Below, one piece after another: positions 33,893 to 45,040 of a DNA stretch of 64,000 nt. A model generated the notes under the pieces. That model saw only the letters and a program-made list of their open reading frames with translations. It ran no database searches and was not told the origin of the DNA. Positions within the stretch are counted from its first letter, which is position 1; every line of letters starts with the position of its first letter. A program made the position numbers and the translations under genes. Source of the DNA: Medicago truncatula (Eukaryota; Streptophyta; Magnoliopsida; Fabales; Fabaceae); NCBI RefSeq assembly GCF_003473485.1, contig NC_053045.1, positions 61,732,494-61,796,493 of the forward strand, given 5' to 3'.

Positions 33893-34690
33893 TAAAAGAA
33901 AGTGGTGTACAAATTATACACTTGTTTAAAAAAACAATACAACTTTCCAAAGTGAGAGCTAAAACTTCCCAAACAATGTGAACAAGAAATACAAGACGAG
34001 AACGAATCTGTTGAAAAACAAAACCAAAGCCCCAACGAAATTGCTCCCACACTAACCAACCCGGTGCTGACTAAGGCCATGTATGTCTGTGCATTCCAAA
34101 CTCCCTACACATAGAATGCAGGAGCATATAGCCTCGACTATCTATCCTCGAAGAGAAATGATATCCGAACGTATCAAACTAATAAAACGACCTGAGGGAT
34201 GTTTAAACATCAGACCTGCAAAATCATGCAGCGGACCAAAAGCAAAACTGTTGTGAAGGCTCCCATGTAACCAGTCCAATAAAAAAGGACTAATAGCCTA
34301 AACAACAGCAAAAAGGACTCACACCCATTCAAAGCACGAAAAAAAAAAATATCATGACAAAGGTCCTAAATCCATTCATAAAAAAGGGAATTTTTCACGA
34401 TAGTTCTTTAAATTCATCAAACACTTTCATAAGATCATGCACCTTATTCTAGAAAATGAAGTCATTCATTGTTTTCCTAAGAAGCCACAACGTTGTATTC
34501 TAAATCAACGAAACCACCTTCCTTAATTTTTCGTAAAGGTTAGCCCACTTAAGCATTCAAACAATGTAATTGGAAGATCCGAACGAAGTACGATAGTTAA
34601 ACCCAACCATCAGATCACTATATATATACCAAATAATCAAACCAAATTCACATTGAAGAAACAGATGAATTGGTGTTTCCACCCTCTTAC
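33893..34690 (-). mobile_element. LINE fragment (zinc-binding C-terminal region)
   Basis: On the minus strand, from about 34670 downward, the reading gives NTPIHLFLQCEFGLIIWYIY and later WLLRKTMNDFIF in shifting frames. This resembles the region around the reverse-transcriptase zinc-binding domain of plant LINEs. The 3' side runs out near 33893 next to element D. Stops and frameshifts show it is degraded. Confidence 0.55.
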
Positions 34691-35016
34691 CATCCATAAT
34701 AACTCAAGTAATATACATGTTTGTGAAATTCACATTCTCTGTTACCAGAATATACATAACTGGATACGCAAGTACATACATACAAATCAACACACAAATT
34801 GGCATATATACCCTCTCTTGTTTACTTTGACTTATTGTCCCAAACACTAATCAGATATCAAATGCAATTTAATAACTATTCACAAGTCACAACCATACAC
34901 ATTCGCTCAATTTATACCAACATACAATATACTCATATTGCTAGTTTAAAAGGACTAAATAACTGAATTCACACTACCATATATAACCAATATACATACT
35001 TATATGATTAATTAAA

Positions 35017-35637
35017 TTAATATGGTCGTTCTCCAACATAATTACCAACAGGATCATAGTTACAAGTCATGAACACATCTCCATCATCACACACAACTCT
35101 TGCACAACCAATTCTTCTAGTACTTTTCCACACAATCTGAGTATAATGTCCACACATTTGACCAGATACACATGAATTAGTCACATATGTGTAATATTTC
35201 TCTTCATCAGCCCAAGCTTTTACAGCATCCGTTGGTGTCCAATCAGAGCCACTACCCCAATATATATTCTCTCCTAATTTGAAACCATCTTCAGGAAAAG
35301 AATGTTCCACTTTGCAATCTGGTTTTCTTTGACTAGCCCACCACCTTGCATATTGTTCAAGCTGGTAATCCCACATCAGTGGAAGTTCCCATTTTGAAGC
35401 TCTTACCAAGTTGTGTCTGAACAAAAATTCTAGTGACTCTTGCATGCAGTTCCAACAAAGCTGCTTTGATACCTTGTATATGCTCTCATTGTCTGGTTTC
35501 TTCTGTTGGCTTAAATATTGGTTATATATTTGAGTAGGAGAAGAAGAAGAAGAAGAAGGTTGAGGACTGGTTGAGAGAGTTTTTGTGGTGAATGTGACAA
35601 AAATGAAGAAGCAGAGGAGGAGCAAATGGGATTTCAT
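35017..35637 (-). CDS. PR-1-like secreted CAP protein with extra N-terminal segment
   Basis: Single-exon gene for 206 residues. Residues 1-22 are a signal peptide; a Ser-rich stretch follows (SSSSSSP, about 27-34) and then a segment of about 40 residues with an additional Cys pair (LCWNCMQ) before the CAP domain. The domain has HNLVRA, LPLMWDYQLEQYARWWASQR, LGENIYWGSGSDW, CAP1 CGHYTQIVW and CAP2 ending PVGNYVGERPY. The six canonical cysteines are present. The C-terminal CNYD-PVGN..PY matches the CAPE peptide consensus. It is longer than classical PR-1 (about 160 residues) and so belongs to a divergent PR-1-like branch. Apoplastic location is inferred from the signal peptide; no defence role is shown by the sequence itself. 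Confidence 0.9.
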   Translation of the reverse strand: MKSHLLLLCFFIFVTFTTKTLSTSPQPSSSSSSPTQIYNQYLSQQKKPDNESIYKVSKQLCWNCMQESLEFLFRHNLVRASKWELPLMWDYQLEQYARWWASQRKPDCKVEHSFPEDGFKLGENIYWGSGSDWTPTDAVKAWADEEKYYTYVTNSCVSGQMCGHYTQIVWKSTRRIGCARVVCDDGDVFMTCNYDPVGNYVGERPY

Positions 35638-36631
35638 GATTTCTAGTGCTTGTGTGTATAGAACACTGAATTTTAATATATGAATTTGGTTGGAACCTGA
35701 TTATGTGTTGTAAAATGTTGAATCACATGCTTTAGTAGTTGTGAGGAACAATCCCCCGTGAATGTTAATTATTTATTTTGATCAAGTACTTTAGTGGCTA
35801 CACTAACACATTATAAATGGATAAATAGTAAATTTAAGGTTCGAACCCCAATTCTATACATACCAATGTCGATAGAGCCACCAACCAAACTGCACTTACA
35901 CAATACAATTTTAATATTTTAATACTGGTAGAGTGATACTACTAATACTAATACTAATACATCCAAATAATATGTACAATATTGTGGTTGTGGACTTGTG
36001 GTGAGGTTGAGCTTTAGCCAAACGCATGAGTGGGATGTGGGGATGAAAAATGTGCATGGCAACAACAGAGATTATACTTGTGTTGGATGATTGCATAATT
36101 GAAGGTTCTCCCGTGAATCATAACTCTGTTTTGCCCGTGAGTTTTCTTGTCTGCATTATATGACGAGTTCCCACCTTAGTATGTTCTAGAAAATGACAAC
36201 GTGTCATGTACAAGGAAGTCAATGAAGACTAAAATCAATAGTTGGACCAAAATAATCGATCCTTACAATTTTAAAAAATAATTATGACACATCTTATGAT
36301 TAAAAAAATAATTATTCGCAAACGATCTATTTAATTAAACAACAATGGTTAAAAAAATTATGACACATCTTTCCGACACACAACTTGCCCAAGATTAAAG
36401 TTTAGAAAATAAATAAGAGTTATTGGGTTGATATGAAAGGCTGCTTCCATGTGCCATAACGAATTTCAAATAGATTATTTGAGTATATGAAGATGTGATT
36501 CGCAAGAAGGACGTGAAAACTACTTGTCTTATGAGCATCTTTGTTTGTTTTTGCTTAGAGGTTGGAGTAAATCAGGTCGCTCTAGTCTATTTAGGCTTAG
36601 TTTCGTTTGTTTAGGTCTGATCTGTTTATTT
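35638..36631. other. Intergenic DNA upstream of the minus-strand PR-1 gene
   Basis: No gene. A B-box-like GGTTCGAACCCC near 35840 suggests a SINE scrap. A short (ATACTA)n run lies near 35936-35960. The rest is AT-rich. Confidence 0.4.
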
Positions 36632-36643
36632 AAAAAGTTAAAT

Positions 36644-36816
36644 AACCAAGTTGTTTGGGCTCCATTGGCAAGGAGCTCCTTCCAAGGACGTACCCGGGGA
36701 ATACCGGGTTCGATTCCCAGGAGGAACAACGTTTGGCCAGTGCGCATGCCTCTACGCATGAGCCGGATTAATCGTTCACCTTTAGTGGATCGGAAACCGG
36801 TGCGAAAGCCAAAAAA
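36644..36816 (+). mobile_element. tRNA-derived SINE with target duplication
   Basis: The direct repeat AAAAAGTTAAAT is perfect at 36632-36643 and 36817-36828. The element carries a B box (GGTTCGATTCC, 36707-36717), an A-box-like TTGGCAAGGAGC upstream, a GC-rich body and an A-run at its 3' end. These are the defining features of a pol III SINE, about 173 bp long. Coding frames across it are spurious. Confidence 0.82.
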
Positions 36817-36933
36817 AAAAAGTTAAATTAATGCTTTTCAAAAAGCTTATTTAAGTAAATATGTCGAATCTATCTAATATAAAAACCTATGAAATCTAAT
36901 AGGATTTAAGGTCTTACGGTTAAATATGTTTTT

Positions 36934-37118
36934 AGGAAAATGCTAACTAGTGTCCTAAGGGCACTACTTAAAAAATTAATATAGAAATTATACATTAGAA
37001 ATTGATGAAAAATGTAATGTTTAACTTTATGAAAGTAAAAAAGTTATTGTTTTTAATAAAAAAAATTATTTTTGACATCTTTAACCATTGCCCTTAGAGC
37101 ACTGATTAGCAAAACCCA
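36934..37118. mobile_element. MITE-like element (TGCTAAC..AGTG ends)
   Basis: The left end GGAAAATGCTAACTAGTGTC is matched in inverted form by ACTGATTAGCAAAACCC on the right, and GGGCAC/GCCCTTAGAGC are opposed inside. The same style of ends occurs at 59844-60017, so this is a small family in the window. It is non-coding. Confidence 0.5.
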
Positions 37119-37407
37119 TATTTTTAAGATATTATAGTAATAAACATACCTTAGTGTGTATTATCTACAATAGTTTTGAAATATAACAAATACAATCAGC
37201 TAGTTCATATGTTATGAAAGCTATCTACTGAAAAATAGTTTTTCAAGTTAGATAGTACTATAATGAATGATAAAATTTTCATTTAAGAGATTTAACATAA
37301 CTGCATATCGAGATCTAGATTCGAATCAAAATTTTTTGCTTAAGCCGAAAGAAATATCTCTTATTATATATCATCCAAGTACCTTTGTATGTGTATGGTT
37401 ATTATTA

Positions 37408-37683
37408 CTACCTCCGTTCCTTTTTAATTGTCACATTTTAACATTTTACACAAACCAAGACAATCAACAATTGATATTACTTTTGATGCAATAAGTTATA
37501 CTTTTACTATAATGACCTTATTCATTTAATATCACATTTCATATATTTCTCTCTCCGCAATAAATAACTAAGGATAATATTGGTAAAACAATATTTAATG
37601 TTGCATTGAACTTTGAAAGTGACAGTTAAATAGGAACAAAATTTTTCTCCAAAAATGACACTTAAAAAGGAACGGAGGGAGTA
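37408..37683. mobile_element. Stowaway-like MITE
   Basis: The left end is CTACCTCCGTTCCTTTTTAA and the right end, inverted, is TTAAAAAGGAACGGAGGGAGTA. Inner symmetry includes TGTCACATTTT and AAAAATGACA. About 276 bp, non-coding, with TA at the left border. Confidence 0.7.
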
Positions 37684-37814
37684 CTTTTTAAACAATAAGA
37701 GAACTAAAAACAAAACAAGAATGAAAAAAAAACTAATCTATGGAGAACACCATTCCCCACACATGCATATGACAAAGGCGGATTCGACAATTGAACCAAA
37801 GAGATTGAAGAATG

Positions 37815-38693
37815 TGTGCCATTTAACTTGGGAAAGCAAACTTCTTTCCCATCATGAGAAATTATATGCTTCAGCTATTGATATATTATTATTTTAAATG
37901 AATGGTTCAGATCTGTTGATGCCAACCTTCTTACAACTTTTTGGCAAACAAAAAAATTGATCCCATAAAAAATTGTTTATGTTTATAATTGAATGTGGGT
38001 TTCCGTTTTTTATTTCTTCGGACAACCAGTCATAGCTTTATTTACTTATTAAAAGAAAATATTAAATTGTTTTTTGGTAGAATACGCTTAAAAAAAAATT
38101 TGTTGGTAGAAAAGCACTTTTTTTGTTCGAGCGGTAGAGAAAAACGACACTAAAATTACTTATTAAAAGCAAACATGGTTCTTGTTCCAATTTCTTCCTA
38201 AGCTAAAATTGAAACTATGGAATACGAGATTATGGCTTTGAAGATTGAAACTGAGATTCAGATCTGCAAAAAAACACTTGAAGCACAGTTTCATGAACTT
38301 GAGAAGGGAAACATGACAAAGTTCTCTGAAGTCAATAAATTGGTTGTAGTTGAAATTTTGCAGTTCAGCCGAGGAAAACTATGGAATTGGTTTTATGAAG
38401 GAAAATCAATTTTATGAGGTGTTTAAATTGAAGGAGGAACAAAAAAAAGGCCAAACACTAGTAACGTGAATAGGCAAGAAGCAAGACATTAACAGGAATA
38501 ATGATGATGTATATTTTGTGTTGTGCTGTTGTGAGGAAAAGGTGAGGTGCACTAGTAAAATTACAAACAATATTAAAAAACTAAGTTGAGTTTTTATTCT
38601 TTCTTCACAACTGGTTGCAATGGACAAGTGTCCTGGGAAAAGAAACTTTCCCTTGATAGAAAAGAAGTTTGCTTTCCCAAGTTAAATGGCACC
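37815..38693. mobile_element. Mutator-like element E with internal small ORF
   Basis: The 9-bp duplication TGAAGAATG is perfect at 37806-37814 and 38694-38702. The ends are TGTGCCATTTAACTTGGG and, inverted, GGTGCCATTTAACTTGGG; symmetry runs about 36 bp through AAAGCAAACTTCTTT. There is no transposase. An ORF of 66 codons lies within (38217-38417), so a Pack-MULE is possible. Confidence 0.82.
38217..38417 (+). CDS. Small unrecognised ORF inside element E
   Basis: 66 codons, rich in Glu, Lys and Ile, predicted helical (MEYEIMALKIETEIQI, then LEAQFHELEKGNMTKF). I recognise no family. Its position inside a Mutator-like element suggests a captured gene fragment or a chance frame. Expression is unknown. 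Confidence 0.2.
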   Translation: MEYEIMALKIETEIQICKKTLEAQFHELEKGNMTKFSEVNKLVVVEILQFSRGKLWNWFYEGKSIL

Positions 38694-38702
38694 TGAAGAA
38701 TG

Positions 38703-39258
38703 ACCCTCCATCTTCTTTGCTAGCTCATCCTTATTTGTCTTTTTAAGACTTTGTTTGTGAGTTTGAATTGAAGAGAAAAAGATGGAATAATTTTGAAAAA
38801 ATAAATAAAATAACAAGTGAAAAAAATAAATGACTTTAAAATGCGAGGGGTTTGAGATTTATTTTTTTTCGTAATACCAAATCTTTTCTAGTTTAGAGGA
38901 ACAAAATATATTGAAAAATAATATTGAAAAGTTTTGAAGAATTTATATGAATTCTTCAAATTCAATCTACGTTAATATAATATCTACATTGTTATAATAA
39001 TTTTAAAATTAAAAATATAACAATCATAACATTAATTTATCAATCTTTAAAAAAACATTTTTAAAAAATATATATTCTACACCTAACGTCCTTTATTCTC
39101 CTCCCAAACAAAGCCACATGTTCAAGAGTGACAATCCAATCATGGGCAAGCAAATAGTTTCTTTTATTTTTGTATTTAAAAAGACATAATAATTTATTTA
39201 TGTATCTCTTAGACAAAAGAAAGAAAGAAGAAACGACAATAACTGAAAAAACAAAGGA
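38703..39258. other. Intergenic DNA upstream of the lipase gene
   Basis: AT-rich sequence that must contain the promoter and 5' UTR of the downstream gene. No clear TATA box is picked out and no repeat is recognised. Confidence 0.35.
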
Positions 39259-42200
39259 ATGAATTCGTTTCTGGTTTGGGCTCTGAGCTTTGCGATCATT
39301 ATCGCGATTGTTCGCTTCAACTTCAACCTTACGCCATCATCATTATTATTATTTGGATCTCTTCTCATCGCTTTTTGGATTATCAAAATGAAATTTCATC
39401 ATCGGCGATTTGGAGGAAGTTGTTTGAACAACCCCAAAGTAGAAGATAATAGTGATGCTAACAACCCTATTCCTCCTCACCTTGTCATCATGGTTAATGG
39501 CATCGTTGGCAGGTAATCTTCACCTTTACTCATAATCATAACCTATAAAACACGACATTGACAAATCAGACACAGTTAATAGCATCATTGAACTGAATGT
39601 AATCACATGTGTCGGTACTTTCAGTTCTCATGATTGGAGATATGGTGCAGAGCAGTTTCTCAAGAGGCTTCCAGATAAAGTCATCGTCCACCGTAACCAA
39701 CTCTTCTTTCTTCCTCTCGTTACTTTATTCGTTCAAACTTATGTTCAGTTAAACATTTTTTTTTTTTAGTCTTAATAAGAATTTGTATGGGACCAATTTT
39801 TTATTTTTTATTTTTTATGAACGTCTACCCAATAGTGCTCACATGAGATAACGCTGCTCCCTTCTAGCTTAACCAATGTCCGTAGTTCAGACCCAAACTT
39901 GGACAGACATCGGCGTTAAAACTCTTATGGAGAGTTTGTCGCCTATTTGTGTCCCACAAAACACATGATAGAGTGGTTTATGCACTTGCGCGTGAAGGAT
40001 ATATTTTTTTTTTTTAAGTCCACCCAAATTGACATGGGGAGAATCGAACCAGAGACCTAGAGGAAGAGTACACTCATAGGTCCCAAGCCAACACCACATG
40101 GAGTGGTCTGTGCAGTTGCACGTGAAGGATACCTCGTTTACACACACAAAAAAAAAAATTTAAACTTATGATCCGATGGATTTAGGCTAACTATTATGAG
40201 TTAATCCGGTCAGGTTATTAATATATGGATTTAGGGTAACTTATGAAGGTCTTAATGATGATTTTAAATCTACTTTGTATGTATTTAATTGTTGGTTATG
40301 AAAAAAACTCGTGAATTAACTTGGTTTGAGAGTGTAGTTTTGGCAGTGTTTCATTGCATCGTTTGCTATACCATAATTTGACAGTTTTTTTTTCTTCTGA
40401 AAGAACGATAATTTGACAGTTGAATTGGTTAATTTACATTCAACAAAATATTTTTTATGAATATAAATATGTTAAGTTTGTTGGCAACTGGGGTAAACAA
40501 TATTATTGTGAATTTTCATATAAATGGTGACACGATGAAAATAGCTTCTCATTTTGGTGAACAGTGTACGTGAATATAAGTGACAGCAACAGGTTGAAAA
40601 AATTTATCTACTGTGTATATTGATTGTTGACTTTATATTGTGAATTATTATAAAAGAACATAATCATGTAATTTTAATGATATATTGTGGACAGGCAGTG
40701 AATGCAATTCTTCAAAATTGACATTTGATGGTGTTGATACAATGGGTGAGAGGCTAGCTGAAGAGGTATTTTGGTACTTGCAATTCGATCCTTTTGGTCT
40801 CTTATACTTCCCTGAACTTTAAATTACTTTGGAAATTGATTTTTTTTTTTTTTTTTTACCTTATGATAATTCATTCACATTTGAATCTCCAGTTTTAAAT
40901 TTAATTCATGTTTATCTAGGTACTATCTATTGTTAGATGCTGGCCTGGGTTGCAGAAGATCTCTTTTGTGGCACATTCTTTGGGAGGCTTGGTGGCAAGA
41001 TATGCTATTGCCAGACTTTTTGATTACTCTAAAACATTAGAAGCCGGAGTTACCTGCAGAAATTGTGACTGCAAAGAGGAGGCAGAATGTACGAAGAATT
41101 GCACGGAACAGCATTATGAAGCCAGAATCGCTGGTTTAGAGCCAATGAATTTTATAACCTTTGCCACGCCGCATCTTGGTTCAAGAGGACATAGACAGGT
41201 AGCTTTAAGTTTTCTATGAACAGTATTGTATCACGTTTCAGCATCATGGATATATCATACACCTACCTTTATTTTTGCCTGGCATCTGCTATTTTTTCTT
41301 ATTGTTGTTATTTTCTTTCGCTGAATTCCATCACAGTCATCTCTGCTTTTTGAATGGTTAATTTGTCTATCACAGTCCAACTTGAAGTAAAATGTTTTAG
41401 CATTTGATTGCTGTTAGCTTAAAATCGCTTACAAGAGGCAGCTCAGTGCAAACACAGTGGTATCAATGAAATCATTAATGAGTCCCTTGTTTCCTTAGAG
41501 ATTTGTGTTATTAGTATGAGGAGAGAAAACCATAATTCATAGGGCTGGAAAAAGTACAAGCAAAACAAAAAAGTGAATAATATCCTTCGCATTTAAACTT
41601 TGATATGAAAGTTACAGACTGGTTTTCATTGCACGGAACATTATCCTTCTCAAAAACCACTTAATATGACATGATCCAAATGATTCCAGAAACATCAACT
41701 GAAGATTAGTAATTAATATTCTGATATATATATTAGCTCAGTGCAAACACAGTGGTATCAATGAAATCATTAATGAGTCCCTTGTTTCCTTAGAGATTTG
41801 TGTTATTAGTATGAGGAGAGAAAACCATAATTCATAGGGCTGGAAAAAGTACAAGCAAAACAAAAAAGTGAATAATATCCTTCGCATTTAAACTTTGATA
41901 TGAAAGTTACAGACTGGTTTTCATTGCACGGAACATTATCCTTCTCAAAAACCACTTAATATGACTTGATCCAAATGATTCCAGAAACATCAACCGAAGA
42001 TTAGTAATTAATATTCTGATATATATATTAGCTTCTGAAAAAACTCCTGAATTGTTTTCGTTGTCAAATGAATTTCGCCAGATATCTTCATAGGCCTTCC
42101 TGTGCAGGTATGGACATTTGAAGACAAATTTGAAAGATTAATGCAAAATTGCAAAGCAAGCTCAATTTGTAGCCCAGTGATTTATTTTAGAAATTGCTAT

Positions 42201-45040
42201 AATATCTTACATAGACTTTTCGGTTGTCACTTTTTCATTTTATTAAAGGGAATCAACTTTCTTACCATTCGAAATTATACAAACAACGGAATTATATTCT
42301 ATAATATCTTACATAGACTTTTCGGTTGTCACTTTTTCATTTTATTAAAGGGAATCAACTTTCTTACCATTCGAAATTATACAAACAATGGAATTATATT
42401 CTAGTTGCTGTATGAGCTAAAAATGGTTTGCATCTTTTTCATTCTCTGTAGAGTTTCCATCATAGTCAAGCTATTGGGATAGGTTTCCTATGTATATTTT
42501 GATCATTTCATTTGTAGCAGCTTGGGCACTTAAGTGTTTATGCATACTGGAACACCGTCTCTTATTTATGCTCCTTAATTTTCCGGTTCTTGTAGCTTCC
42601 ATTTCTTTGTGGCATTCCTTTCCTTGAAAGAAGAGCATCTCAAACTGCACATTTAATTGTAGGGAGAACTGGTAAACATCTTTTCCTCATGGACAACGAT
42701 GATGGAAAGCCTCCTCTTCTCCTCCGAATGATTGAGGATTCTGATGATTTAAAATTTATGTTAGTATTACCGAGTCATTTAAGTTTGTTATATCACATCA
42801 ACAATCAATTCTTTCCCTTCAATTAAATTGTTAATGATTGTGCAGGTCAGCTTTATGTGTGTTTAAGCGTCGAGTGGCATATGCAAATGCAAACTTTGAT
42901 CGTATCCTCTTTTCAAATTAGATGTCTTTTTGTTTATCAATTTTAAATTGTACAGAAGCTTAAGCCTAATGGATGATAATGATATAGTGTCAATGGCCCA
43001 TGTCAAAGTCAGCACATGCAGCTTTTATGTGTATTATCAAGTGGATCTCGGACAAAGACATGATATTGAAATTGTCTCAACTGGGGTTTACTATTATTAT
43101 GAAAATCAGAGTTTATTGACAGCCCTGCAGGCCCATGCTCCTCTGACACACGAGCTAATTATTTTCTTGAAACCATATATTGTTACAATAATGTAATCTA
43201 AATTTAAGATAGAGCAGTACTTATTATATCTTGTAAATTTCTTGACTTGTGTTAAAGATATGGTTGGATGGCGCACCTCATCAATTCGGCGTCAACATGA
43301 ACTTCCAAAGGTAAAGACTTTCTGATGATTCTCAATCTTAGTGTTTTACATGGTTTACGAAGAGTAAATTTACATCCTTTCTTTTGTGCTAGTCTAATCT
43401 TCTAGTAATTGATGAGAAATACCCACACATTGTACACGCCGAAGGTGGGACTGTTGATGATATTTCCAACAAAGTATATGTTAACGTTGGAGGCCAAAAA
43501 ATTGACATGGAAGGTTTGTTTCGTTTTCCTGTAAGAAATAAAAACTGTCTGCTTTGCTATGTAAACCATTTTTTTGTCTCTGGTATTTGTGAAAGAAGTA
43601 CGGAGAAGAAGTTTACTTAAGATGAGGAAAATTAATCTCAGGTTTTATTTTGCTTTCAGGATAGTCATGCATATTTTTGGTAGAATTAGTAGTAGTGTCT
43701 AGTTCAAGAACATTCAGTAAGATAAAGAGAAAAAGAAAAAAGAAAAAAAAGTATAGGACAATCTCCTTTCCTCTTTTTTTACTTTGCTCTTCATGTTTAT
43801 AACCGCTTGCACCTTCATATTATATGTTTCTAAAAATCGTACTACACTTAACACTCAAAGTGCTTGTCTATTTAAACATGCAAGAATATTTAAGCAGTAA
43901 GCACAAAGAATGTGTTATGACGATACTTTTTTATAGAGAAAAGGATATTTTGTTAACAGTGGCATAAACTTTGTAAGATACAAGACAATGAAATTTCCAT
44001 TGAACCTTGGGTGGTTGGTTTGGTACGTTCTTCTTGTAGGAGCTAGGAAAAATTGTTTTTCTTGACAAGATTTTTAACCGAATGATCTCCTACTATTATT
44101 TAAATTTATAGTAAGTAATGGTGGTAGGAAAAAAATTATCTTTGTATGATTTTAGTTTCTGATGGTGACTTGTTCTGACAGCCTAACTTTGAAATAATTA
44201 ACCTACCTCTGCCTTTCTTTGGAAGTTTATAGCTTACTGGTACAAATATAAAATTTAAATTGCAATTTTGGGTTTCTGGATGATGAACTGATTCTTGCCA
44301 TGGACTGATTTGTAAAATCTCAATGAGTTCTTTTATTTTATTATATCTGGTAGATTCATGATACTCTCACAAGCTTCCAATCTGAATTTGACTACCCTAC
44401 CAAATTTTAACATATAGTGACTTGGATTAGTCGGTCCTTGGGTCAGGATACCGAGTTTCAAAAAAAAAAAAAATTAACAACTTGGCGGTTTGTGAGTAAG
44501 TTTTTGTACAAACCAGATAATTAAAAGTAAACAAAATCAATTTCGATAATTATTAATCTACTGGAAATATTATTGTATATTTGAATCGTACAGGCTACCC
44601 TAGCATACAATTTCTAGTCTTCAATATTATGTTGTCAAAGAATTTACATAAGATTTCATTTTCAAAAGTCGAATACATATGCTTTTTGTAGAGGAGATGA
44701 TAAGGGGTCTCACTCAGGTTCATTGGGAGCGTGTGGATGTTAGCTTTCAGAAGAGTAAACAGCGGTATACTGCTCACAGTACAATCCAGGTAAAGTTTTT
44801 ATCTTATAGCTTTCCAGCAAAACTTGTGGATATTATTTTAAACTACTTCATAACTCCAGCTCTAGATGAAGGGCATTTGTTATACAAAAATAAATGTAGA
44901 TATTATTTGAAGATTGCCACAATTTCAGCTGGATGTTCCGTGATATTTTATTTGTCTGTTAATCTCAGGTGAAAACCTACTGGTTGCATTCGGATGGTTC
45001 TGATGTGATCTTTCACATGATAGATAACTTCCTTATCTAG
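39259..45040 (+). CDS. DUF676-type putative lipase/serine esterase
   Basis: Ten exons, all GT-AG and in phase: 39259-39512, 39625-39692, 40695-40765, 40920-41198, 42596-42759, 42846-42901, 43258-43310, 43393-43513, 44692-44789, 44969-45040. The product has 411 residues. It is an alpha/beta hydrolase of the plant DUF676 (putative serine esterase) family: HLVIMVNGIVGSSHDW near 74-89, the nucleophile elbow VAHSLGG with Ser151, FATPHLGSRGH, LFLMDNDDGKPPLL, RRVAYANANFDHMVGWRTSSIRR and a C-terminal block ending MIDNFLI. Two hydrophobic segments at the N-terminus (about 4-20 and 29-43) suggest membrane attachment. Substrate is unknown; the family hydrolyses acyl esters. Intron 4 carries two recent tandem duplications. 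A decayed copy of the last exon and 3' UTR lies at 50221. The weakest part of the model is the N-terminal exon. Confidence 0.88.
39940..40140. repeat. Repeat debris in lipase intron 2
   Basis: A phrase of about 35 bp, GAGTGGT(T/C)T(A/G)TGCA(C/G)TTGC(G/A)CGTGAAGGATA, occurs twice (about 39971 and 40100). Between the copies, the minus strand holds a B-box-like GGTTCGATTCTCC. This looks like a SINE or retroposon fragment with a duplicated end inside the 1-kb intron. Confidence 0.45.
41441..42030. repeat. Tandem duplication, 2 x 295 bp, in lipase intron 4
   Basis: Copy 1 is 41441-41735 and copy 2 is 41736-42030, directly adjacent. I see only two differences (ATGACATG/ATGACTTG and CAACTGAAG/CAACCGAAG), about 99 per cent identity. 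The unit holds no exon. The duplication is therefore very recent, or possibly an assembly artefact. Confidence 0.92.
42197..42400. repeat. Tandem duplication, 2 x 102 bp, in lipase intron 4
   Basis: Copies 42197-42298 and 42299-42400 differ at one base (AACAACGGA/AACAATGGA). Because 102 is a multiple of three, an ORF through it shows a repeated 34-residue peptide, but the stretch is intronic. It lies 166 bp after the larger duplication. Confidence 0.92.

Noticed and set aside
42102-42404. 100-codon ORF with a repeated 34-residue unit
   Set aside because: It lies in lipase intron 4 and arises from a 102-bp tandem duplication; neighbouring exons splice in phase without it.
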